From contig JAFZFL010000128.1 in assembly GCA_017555925.1 (NCBI GenBank), positions 1 to 6,620 of the forward strand: 6,620 nt of DNA. Reading direction: 5' to 3'. Positions 1-5,902 of the stretch are shown here, piece by piece. The notes under the pieces were generated by a model. The model was not told the origin of the DNA, did no database searches, and saw only the letters and a list, made by a program, of their open reading frames with translations. The DNA is from Bacteroidales bacterium (lineage in GTDB: Bacteria; Bacteroidota; Bacteroidia; Bacteroidales; UBA932). The position numbers and the translations under genes are program-made. Each line of letters opens with the position of its first letter. Position 1 is the first letter of the stretch.

Positions 1-393
1 GATGGCGCAATTGAGGCATTGACTAAAGCTTCTGAGCTTGGACAAGCTGCAAACGCTGCAAAACAATTGGGTACTATCTATGCTAAAAAAGCACAAGCTG
101 CTTACAAAGCAAAAGATAACCAGGGCACTCTTGACAACGTACTTAAAGCTAAAGAGTACGGCTATACTAAAGTTAACCTTTATGGTGGTATGGCAGCTTT
201 CAACCTAAAGAAATATGATGAGGCTATCCAACTTCTTGAGGGTGACTCTTCTGTAAATGCAAAATACTACTTGGCAAAAACTTACGAGGCAAAAGGAAAC
301 AATGCAAAAGCTTGTGAATACTACAAACTTATTGTTAATGATGCAAAACTTGGTGAGTTTGCCAAATCAAAAGTAGGCACACTATGCAAATAG
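1..393 (+). CDS. TPR-repeat protein, C-terminal part (5' end outside window)
   Basis: The frame is open from base 1 and ends at TAG 391-393, giving 130 residues of a longer protein. A TTG at 19 is in frame but is not a credible start, because the same helical repeat pattern continues upstream of it. Three tetratricopeptide-like helix pairs are visible, at about residues 27-54, 57-82 (with the TPR-like stretch FNLKKYDEAIQLL) and 86-113 (YYLAKTYEAKGNNAKACEYY). The protein ends in a short helix after the last repeat, so this is a natural C-terminus. TPR arrays are protein-protein interaction scaffolds; in Bacteroidota many such proteins are periplasmic or envelope-associated, but the N-terminus that would show a signal peptide is missing. 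Codons are biased to GCT, GGT, AAA and CTT, unlike the next genes, which suggests high expression. The last 10 nt overlap the start of the U32 gene. The partner and precise function are unknown. Confidence 0.85.
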   Translation, partial: DGAIEALTKASELGQAANAAKQLGTIYAKKAQAAYKAKDNQGTLDNVLKAKEYGYTKVNLYGGMAAFNLKKYDEAIQLLEGDSSVNAKYYLAKTYEAKGNNAKACEYYKLIVNDAKLGEFAKSKVGTLCK

Positions 394-2318
394 AGCTTGA
401 GCTTCTTGCTCCGGCTAAAAATAGAGACATCGGCATTGCGGCTATAGACTGTGGTGCCGATGCCGTATATATTGCAGGACCACAATTTGGAGCACGCGAA
501 GGGGCCGGCAATCCTATCTCTGAGATTGCAGAGTTGGTCGCTTATGCCCACAAATTTGGGGTAAAGGTCTTTATGACGGTAAACACTATCCTGTATGACA
601 ATGAGCTTGCCGAGGCCGAAAAGATAATAAAAGAGGCATATCAGGCGGGAGTTGATGCAATAATTGTACAGGATCTGGGTGTTCTGAAGTTGGATCTTCC
701 CCCTGTCCCATTACATGCTTCAACACAAACAAACCTCAGGAGCCCCGAGCAGGCCCAATTTCTTAAAAGCCTTGGATTTGAGCGTCTTATTTTGGCAAGA
801 GAATTGAGCCTCAACCAAATCTCTGCCATAAAAAAGGCTACCGATACAGATATAGAAACCTTTGTACACGGAGCTTTGTGTGTAAGTTACAGCGGCCAAT
901 GTTATTTGAGCCACAAACTTACCGGAAGAAGCGCCAACAGAGGTTCTTGCGCCCAGGCTTGCCGTTCGCTTTATACTTTGACTGACAGCAGCGGAAAAAT
1001 TATCCTTAAGGATACCCCTATACTTTCACTCAAGGATTTTAACTTGAGCAACCGCATACCAGAACTTGTAGAGGCTGGAGTAACCTCATTCAAAATAGAG
1101 GGCAGATTAAAAAATATCTCATACATCAAAAATATTGTAAAGCTCTACCGGCAGAAGATTGATGAGTTCCTCAGCAACAATCCCCAATATAAGAGGGCAT
1201 CATTAGGAGAGGTGAACGGAGGCTTCAATCCAGATGCGGACCTCACTTTCAATAGGGGATATACAGAGTTTTTCATAGATTCGCAACGTGGAAGATGGCG
1301 CAGTACAGATGGAGCAAAGTACTTGGGGGAGTATATAGGAACTGTTACGCGATGTAGCAAAGAGCGTAACGGCAATTTGCAGTTTGAATACAGACTTGCA
1401 GATACATCTGTCCAACCAATATCCAATGGCGACGGCCTCTGCTTTGTATCACAAAGTGGAGAGATTTCAGGTGTACGTGCCAACAGCTGCAACGGATTAC
1501 GGGTATCCACTACGGAAAAATTGATTATTCAGGAGAGATCCAAACTTTTCAGAAATTACAACATTCTCTTTGAAAGGGAACTCGAAAGGAATATGCCTAA
1601 AAGGCTTATACCAGTATCACTGCATTTGAAAAATTGTAATGATGACATTGTTATTACCGCAGAGTGGGGAAAAGGAAATGATGTGCAGAGAGATTGTGTA
1701 ACCATGCGGCTCGGCGAAGCTCTTGAAGTTGCTTCAAACAGAGACCTGGCAGTCAAAAATCTGCATTCCCAATTGGGAAAAAGCAGCGGCATATTCAAGT
1801 TCTCGCTTGAGAAGATTGATGAGGATGTGACAATTCCATTTTTGCCTATAGGAAAGATTAATGAGCTCAGAAGGGAGCTTGCCCAGATGGTTGCTGATAA
1901 AATTGAACAGGCCACCCTGATTGAGCGTCAATACAGGCAAGAGCATACCATTGAACTCAGAAAGAGAGCAGAAGAATCTGCCTATATAAAAACTCCGCTT
2001 GGCACTACCCCCGATTACAGGGCAAATTGCTCAAACAAACTGTCGGGAAGGGTATATGAAAGCAGAGGTGCAGAGAGGGTTTTGCCGGCATTTGAGCTTA
2101 AGGAGGAGAGCAATGCAGAGCTTATGCGTTCAAAATATTGCATAAAATATGAGTTGGGATTGTGTCCCAATTATAAAATAACTGCGGCAAATGACAAGGG
2201 TTATGTGAACAGGATTGGAAAGACCGGAATTAAAGAGCCGCTTATTCTACTGAATGGCAAAAACAGGCTGCAACTTAAATTTGACTGCAGCATTTGCGAA
2301 ATGGTAGTAATTGGATAA
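384..2318 (+). CDS. U32-family protein (annotated as peptidase/collagenase), DUF3656-type; candidate RNA hydroxylase
   Basis: A 644-residue protein of the U32 family. The N-terminal barrel part shows LELLAPAKN (5-13), GADAVY (24-29), HASTQTN (111-117) and the family signature at 158-176 (E-T-F-V-H-G-A-L-C, then G-Q-C-Y-L-S). Cysteines 166, 173, 189 and 193 fit the positions expected for Fe-S ligands. SFKIEGRLKN follows at 235-244. The rest resembles the DUF3656 extension, with NGDGLCF (348-354) and FLPIGKINELRREL (486-499). Near the C-terminus is a second cysteine set, C586, C594, C635 and C638. Characterised U32 members are not proven proteases: E. coli RlhA (653 residues, same long architecture) hydroxylates 23S rRNA C2501, TrhP hydroxylates tRNA U34, and UbiU/UbiV act in ubiquinone synthesis. 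Length and domain plan are closest to RlhA, but the substrate here is inferred only. The ATG at 384 places the LLAP motif at the usual distance from the start. The gene overlaps the TPR gene by 10 nt, and no Shine-Dalgarno sequence is evident. Confidence 0.93.
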   Translation: MQIELELLAPAKNRDIGIAAIDCGADAVYIAGPQFGAREGAGNPISEIAELVAYAHKFGVKVFMTVNTILYDNELAEAEKIIKEAYQAGVDAIIVQDLGVLKLDLPPVPLHASTQTNLRSPEQAQFLKSLGFERLILARELSLNQISAIKKATDTDIETFVHGALCVSYSGQCYLSHKLTGRSANRGSCAQACRSLYTLTDSSGKIILKDTPILSLKDFNLSNRIPELVEAGVTSFKIEGRLKNISYIKNIVKLYRQKIDEFLSNNPQYKRASLGEVNGGFNPDADLTFNRGYTEFFIDSQRGRWRSTDGAKYLGEYIGTVTRCSKERNGNLQFEYRLADTSVQPISNGDGLCFVSQSGEISGVRANSCNGLRVSTTEKLIIQERSKLFRNYNILFERELERNMPKRLIPVSLHLKNCNDDIVITAEWGKGNDVQRDCVTMRLGEALEVASNRDLAVKNLHSQLGKSSGIFKFSLEKIDEDVTIPFLPIGKINELRRELAQMVADKIEQATLIERQYRQEHTIELRKRAEESAYIKTPLGTTPDYRANCSNKLSGRVYESRGAERVLPAFELKEESNAELMRSKYCIKYELGLCPNYKITAANDKGYVNRIGKTGIKEPLILLNGKNRLQLKFDCSICEMVVIG

Positions 2319-2337
2319 AAATATGTAATTTTACGCC

Positions 2338-3465
2338 ATGCAATTTTCTGAGGTCATAGGACAGGAGAGGATTATTGAGAACCTGCGCAATATGGTGGAC
2401 AGCGGCAGAGTTCCGCACGCTATTCTTTTTACGGAGAGAATGGGTTATGGGGCACTGCATATTGCCTTGGCTACAATCTCTTATATGTTCTGCCAGAACA
2501 GCAATGGCGGTGATTCCTGCGGAGTCTGCAACCAGTGCAGCAAAACAGGCAAGTTGGTGCATCCCGACCTGCATTTTACGTTTCCAATAAACACATCAAC
2601 GCTGGTGGGTAAAGAGAAGAGAGCGGAGATTGATGAGTTTTATCCATTATGGCGCAAGCTTGTAAAGGATAATCCGTGGTTTGGAGAGCAGGAGCTATAC
2701 GAAGCTATTGGCATTGAGAACAAATTTGGCAATATAAGTGTTAATGAGGCCAATGCCATAATGCGCAAATTGGGGCTGAGTTCTTTTGAAGGCGGAATTA
2801 AGGTAATGCTGATAATGTTTCCCGAGAGAATGAATCAGGAGGCTGCCAACAAGTTGCTCAAGTCGCTAGAGGAGCCACAGCCCGACACCTACTATTTTTT
2901 GATCTCCCATAACCCGTCAAAGATTATTGCCACCATTCTAAGCAGATGCCGGATTATTGAAGTTCCTCCAATTGAGGGGGAGGTATTGGCTGGAGCACTG
3001 GAGAATAATTGCTCATTGAATGGCACTGAAGCCGCCTTTTGTGCCAAATGTTCAGGAGGAAGCTATGGGAAGGCCCTGGAACTGCTTAAACAGACAAACG
3101 AAGAGAGCGAAAACCGCACCATCTTTATAAAGATGATTGAATTGGGTATAGCCAAAGATCTTGTAGGGATGTTTGATATATGGGAATCTCTGGCCGCAAA
3201 GGGCAAGGAGGCCCAAAAGAGCTTCTGCATAGAGGCCCTTGAGGTTTTAAGGAAATTATATATGATTCATTTGGGTCTCGACAGTATCTCATACATCCAT
3301 AACAGGGAGAGGGAGATACTTGTACAGCTGTCGGGAAGAGTGAAAAAAGATTTTTTTGAAAAGGGATACAATTTTCTAAACTCTGCTATTGAGAGCATTG
3401 AAAGAAATGTCAATCCCAAATTTATTTTCTGCGATTTGTGCAATCGCATCTACTATAATGCATGA
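2338..3465 (+). CDS. holB: DNA polymerase III subunit delta' (clamp-loader subunit)
   Basis: A 375-residue AAA+ clamp-loader protein. It starts MQFSEVIGQERIIENL, the usual opening for delta' and gamma/tau proteins, and VPHAILF (25-31) leads into the P-loop position. There the sequence is TERMGYGAL (32-40), without the GK[TS] needed for ATP binding; delta' subunits are commonly ATPase-inactive. A zinc-binding knuckle follows: C52, C61, C64, C67 (C-x8-C-x2-C-x2-C). The conserved helix AANKLLKSLEEPQ spans 169-181, and the SRC arginine-finger motif is at 202-204 (TILSRCR). The C-terminal third is the less conserved collar domain. Length is normal for Bacteroidota. In the pentameric loader, delta' stabilises the ring and supplies the arginine finger to the neighbouring gamma/tau ATPase site, allowing beta-clamp loading. 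The ATG at 2338 lies 19 nt after the U32 stop with no clear Shine-Dalgarno; the stop overlaps the predicted ricT start region. Its position before ricT and gldH is typical of the phylum. Confidence 0.95.
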   Translation: MQFSEVIGQERIIENLRNMVDSGRVPHAILFTERMGYGALHIALATISYMFCQNSNGGDSCGVCNQCSKTGKLVHPDLHFTFPINTSTLVGKEKRAEIDEFYPLWRKLVKDNPWFGEQELYEAIGIENKFGNISVNEANAIMRKLGLSSFEGGIKVMLIMFPERMNQEAANKLLKSLEEPQPDTYYFLISHNPSKIIATILSRCRIIEVPPIEGEVLAGALENNCSLNGTEAAFCAKCSGGSYGKALELLKQTNEESENRTIFIKMIELGIAKDLVGMFDIWESLAAKGKEAQKSFCIEALEVLRKLYMIHLGLDSISYIHNREREILVQLSGRVKKDFFEKGYNFLNSAIESIERNVNPKFIFCDLCNRIYYNA

Positions 3466-4606
3466 TATGGATATGAATAAAATTTACGATTGTCAGAGAG
3501 GTTGTGAGATTACACATAACGATAATGGAGAGGCCTCTTGTTCGTATAACCCAAGATGTTGTAAATTAAGTGTTTTTGACTGGCTTGCAGGTATTACACA
3601 GGAGGATGTTGCCAATCTTTTTGAAGTTAGGTTCAAAAATACCAGGAAGGGATTATATAAGAATGAGTCCGGACAAAACCTCAGGATTGGCGAATTTGTA
3701 GTTGTTGAGGCGCAGACAGGGTATGACCTTGGAATTATTACTCTTGCAGGGGCAGTTGTTGCGCGTCAGCTCAAAAGAGACAGAATAAATCCCGAAACAT
3801 ACGAATTCAAGAAGATCTATCGCAGGGCACGTCCTGCTGATATTGAGAAGTGGCAGGAGGCTATAGCACGAGAGCATAAGACAATGATCCGTTCCAGACA
3901 GATGGCTGCAGATCTTGAACTTAATATGAAAATTGGAGACGTTGAGTTTCAAGGAGACGGCTCTAAAGCCATTTTCTACTATATAGCTGATGAAAGGGTA
4001 GATTTCAGACAACTGATAAAGAACTTTGCAGAAGAGTTCAGAATCAGAATTGAGATGAAGCAGATTGGTGCCCGTCAGGAGGCGGGTTTGATTGGCGGTC
4101 TTGGAGTTTGCGGACAAGCTCTATGCTGCTCAAGATATATGAATGATTTCCAATCAATTACAACCCAGGCCGCAAGATGTCAAGATCTCTCATTGAACCC
4201 ACAGAAGCTTGCCGGACAGTGTGGCAAACTAAAATGCTGTATAAACTACGAAGCTGCAGCATATATAGATGCCCAAAACAGCTTGCCACGTGTTCATGAA
4301 CCACTTCAACTTGAAGATGGAGAGGCTTTCCTACATAAGACAGATATATTGCGCGGAATTATGTGGTTCTCCTATGATGCCCACAACATGGCAAACATGA
4401 TAGCCCTGAATGCCGACCAGGTAAGAAGCATAATTGAGCAGAACAAGAAGGGCAAGAAGGCAACATCACTATTGGAGAGCAGAGATAAAGATAAATCTCC
4501 TGAATTTTTGAGTGCAGCCGGAGAGGAGAGCATCTCACGCTTCGATGAAGCAAAAGCGCCCCGTAAAAAGGGAAACAGAAACAAAAAGAACAAGAAAAAA
4601 CAATAA
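3458..4606 (+). CDS. ricT: PSP1-domain protein, RicT/YaaT homologue (Fe-S, RNA-processing regulator)
   Basis: About 382 residues. The PSP1 C-terminal domain lies near residues 121-208, with FYYIADERVDFRQLIK and RIRIEMKQIGARQEAG as in Bacillus RicT. It is followed by GGLGVCGQALCCSRY and LAGQCGKLKCCINYE, giving cysteines 218, 223, 224, 241, 255, 260 and 261. In B. subtilis, RicT with RicA and RicF forms an Fe-S complex that directs RNase Y mRNA processing and influences tRNA modification, sporulation and biofilm formation. The N-terminus carries a further cysteine group (C12, C16, C28, C34, C35, the last two in RCCKLSVFDWL). The C-terminus is a lysine-rich, probably disordered tail (PRKKGNRNKKNKKKQ). 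The start is uncertain: ATG codons at 3458, 3467 and 3473 are in frame, all around the holB stop. A further upstream ATG at 3389 would overlap holB by 77 nt and is unlikely. I chose 3458 (8-nt overlap). The stop shares one base with the gldH start (TAATG). Confidence 0.92.
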   Translation: MHDMDMNKIYDCQRGCEITHNDNGEASCSYNPRCCKLSVFDWLAGITQEDVANLFEVRFKNTRKGLYKNESGQNLRIGEFVVVEAQTGYDLGIITLAGAVVARQLKRDRINPETYEFKKIYRRARPADIEKWQEAIAREHKTMIRSRQMAADLELNMKIGDVEFQGDGSKAIFYYIADERVDFRQLIKNFAEEFRIRIEMKQIGARQEAGLIGGLGVCGQALCCSRYMNDFQSITTQAARCQDLSLNPQKLAGQCGKLKCCINYEAAAYIDAQNSLPRVHEPLQLEDGEAFLHKTDILRGIMWFSYDAHNMANMIALNADQVRSIIEQNKKGKKATSLLESRDKDKSPEFLSAAGEESISRFDEAKAPRKKGNRNKKNKKKQ

Positions 4607-4659
4607 TGGCCCGCATAGTTCCATATCTTCTGATAATGGTTGCTGCTGTAGTCTCCTGC
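4606..4659 (+). other. Lipoprotein signal peptide with lipobox (GldH-like protein)
   Basis: Codons 1-18 encode a short basic start (Arg3), a hydrophobic core (residues 4-16) and the lipobox VVSC. Cleavage by signal peptidase II would fall between Ser17 and Cys18, leaving Cys18 (4657-4659) as the lipid-modified N-terminus. The residues after Cys18 are TTRPLQ, with no acidic run. Confidence 0.85.
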
Positions 4660-5097
4660 ACAACAAGGCCACTGCAGCTCTCCCATTTTAAAGAGCTTGA
4701 AATATCAAAGGGTATGGATAAAGGCGTGGAACTGGCACTTGATCTGGAAGACACAACAAATATCATTATGCTGCAGATATGCATGCAGATCCATAACCGC
4801 CATGCAATAAACAGCAATCAGACAATACCTGTCATTATTGAAACGCTCTCTCCAGACAGCACACTTTATAGGGAAGAGATAGAATTGCCACTTAATGTAT
4901 ATCTGAACACCTCCAGCCATACACTTGCCGGCGGTATAAGGAACTATCAGTGGCCATACAGAAAAAACATCAGAAACCATACCCCGGGCCGATGGAGATT
5001 CAACATCTCCCCAGCCGGTCCGTCGGGAGAGGGATCAATTTATAAAGAGATTACAGGAGTGGGAATTTCCTGCAAAAAAGAGGAGCTTGACCAATGA
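4606..5097 (+). CDS. gldH: GldH-like gliding-motility-family lipoprotein
   Basis: A 163-residue putative lipoprotein. Residues 1-18 form a short signal peptide: R3, a hydrophobic core IVPYLLIMVAAVV, then lipobox V-V-S-C with lipidated Cys18. The mature part is a single beta-rich domain of about 145 residues. The closing segment IYKEITGVGISC corresponds to the end of GldH proteins (for example ...QGITDVGFRI in Flavobacterium), and the size matches the family. The rest is weakly conserved, so the call relies partly on position: gldH directly after the PSP1/ricT gene is a recurring Bacteroidota arrangement. In Flavobacterium johnsoniae, GldH is an envelope lipoprotein needed for gliding. It is also kept in non-motile Bacteroidales, where its role is unclear. 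The start ATG overlaps the ricT stop by one base and is preceded by a strongly A-rich stretch rather than a Shine-Dalgarno; the end overlaps trmB by 4 nt (ATGA). An unrelated envelope lipoprotein in the same slot cannot be excluded. Confidence 0.82.
   Translation: MARIVPYLLIMVAAVVSCTTRPLQLSHFKELEISKGMDKGVELALDLEDTTNIIMLQICMQIHNRHAINSNQTIPVIIETLSPDSTLYREEIELPLNVYLNTSSHTLAGGIRNYQWPYRKNIRNHTPGRWRFNISPAGPSGEGSIYKEITGVGISCKKEELDQ
5081..5085 (+). promoter_or_regulatory. Shine-Dalgarno-like AGGAG upstream of trmB
   Basis: AGGAG, within AAAGAGGAG, lies 8 nt upstream of the trmB ATG at 5094 and inside the 3' end of gldH. It is the only clear Shine-Dalgarno-like element at a predicted start in this window; the other starts have A/T-rich leaders, as usual in Bacteroidota. 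It supports 5094 as the start, but AGGAG-type strings occur by chance in this purine-rich DNA, for example in Lys/Glu codons as here. Confidence 0.45.
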
Positions 5098-5852
5098 GTT
5101 CAAAAGACAAACTTAGAAAATTCAGAGAGAACGAGACATTCGGGTGTCTCTTCCAACCCAAGACTGAAGAGGTTCTTGGCAAACCATACAGCATGCGCGG
5201 CAAATGGGGTAAAGAGGTATTTGGCAACAACAATCCCATAACCCTTGAACTTGGATGCGGCAAGGGGGAGTATACCATTGCTCTTGCACAGAAGTTTCCC
5301 GACAGAAACTTCATTGGCATTGACATTAAGGGTGCACGTTTGTGGAAAGGTGCCAAATTTGCTACGGAGAACAAAATGAAGAATGTCCTCTTCATAAGGA
5401 CTCGCATTGAATTCATCACCTCACTTTTTGATGCCGGAGAGATTTCAGAAATCTGGATCACCTTCCCCGATCCCCAGCTCAAACGTCCACGCAAACGCCT
5501 TACAGGTACAATGTTCCTTGAGCGATACAAACAATTTTTGCCTGAAAATGGAATCATAAACCTCAAAACCGACAGCAAATACCTTCATAACTATACCTTG
5601 GCCCTTGCACAACAGAATAGCCTTGATATTCTTGAAGCCAACAATGACATTTACGGTTCGGGAAGAGCAGATGAGATTCTCTCTATAAAAACCTTCTATG
5701 AGGCCCATTACATTAAGAGAGGCCTTGAAATTACCTATCTTGCATTCATGCCTGACAACACTGCTCCGCTCATTGAGCCCCAGTGGGATGAAGAGTATTG
5801 GGAAGTTGAAGAGGCCAAAGGAAGAGAGAATACCCCTGCAAACAAAGGTTAA
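5094..5852 (+). CDS. trmB: tRNA (guanine-N7-)-methyltransferase TrmB
   Basis: A 252-residue class I SAM-dependent methyltransferase of the TrmB family, which makes m7G46 in the variable loop of tRNAs, in the cytoplasm. Motif I is LELGCGKGEYTIALA (51-65). FIGIDIKGARLWKGAKFA (73-90) carries the acidic residue that binds the SAM ribose. The family-specific catalytic/tRNA-binding block is WITFPDPQLKRPRKRL (121-136), in which FPDP is the hallmark. LKTDS (157-161) follows, and the C-terminal specificity motif is SIKTFYEAHYIKRG (197-210). Residues 230-252 form an acidic, hydrophilic tail beyond the usual core. The N-terminal 45 residues, with a basic start, are typical of the family. The start overlaps the gldH stop (ATGA), so reinitiation is likely. 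It is the last gene of the plus-strand run; its TAA is followed within 5 nt by the terminator hairpin. Confidence 0.96.
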   Translation: MSSKDKLRKFRENETFGCLFQPKTEEVLGKPYSMRGKWGKEVFGNNNPITLELGCGKGEYTIALAQKFPDRNFIGIDIKGARLWKGAKFATENKMKNVLFIRTRIEFITSLFDAGEISEIWITFPDPQLKRPRKRLTGTMFLERYKQFLPENGIINLKTDSKYLHNYTLALAQQNSLDILEANNDIYGSGRADEILSIKTFYEAHYIKRGLEITYLAFMPDNTAPLIEPQWDEEYWEVEEAKGRENTPANKG

Positions 5853-5856
5853 AAAA

Positions 5857-5882
5857 AACGCTCTTGTCATCACAAGAGCGTT
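5857..5882. terminator. Bidirectional intrinsic terminator between trmB and kbl
   Basis: A perfect 11-bp stem: AACGCTCTTGT (5857-5867) pairs with ACAAGAGCGTT (5872-5882) around a 4-nt loop (CATC). Read on the minus strand, the stem runs straight into eight Ts (complement of A5851-A5858, partly shared with the stem base), an excellent terminator for kbl. On the plus strand the tail after the stem is only ATTTG, following the TT of the stem, so termination of the trmB transcript should be weaker. It fills most of the 50-nt gap between two convergent stop codons. Confidence 0.92.
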
Positions 5883-5902
5883 ATTTGCAAACTTGAACTC
5901 CT

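Noticed and set aside
2293..2333. Possible Bacteroidota promoter upstream of holB (TTTG at 2293 and TAATTTTA at 2326)
   Set aside because: The spacing between the two elements (about 29 nt) is too long for the -33/-7 consensus, and the second element lacks the final G.
2325..2334. Short inverted repeat GTAA-TT-TTAC before holB
   Set aside because: Only 4 bp per arm with a 2-nt spacer; expected by chance in A/T-rich DNA and unable to form a stable hairpin.
3389..3457. Upstream ATG extension of ricT
   Set aside because: It would overlap holB by 77 nt, and the added residues resemble no RicT N-terminus; starts at 3458-3473 next to the holB stop are more plausible.
3653..4117. 154-codon minus-strand open frame opposite ricT
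   Set aside because: The opposite strand encodes the conserved RicT core; the translation has no recognisable motif.
4359..4817. Cys/Ser-rich minus-strand frames with hydrophobic stretches across the ricT-gldH junction
   Set aside because: The apparent membrane segment (FFLFFLFLFPF-like) is the reverse complement of the lysine-rich ricT tail, so it is a composition artefact.
5051..5578. 175-codon minus-strand open frame opposite trmB and the end of gldH
   Set aside because: It lies almost entirely opposite the clearly conserved trmB reading frame, its translation shows no recognisable domain, and it is rich in Ser/Pro/Leu as expected of a shadow frame.
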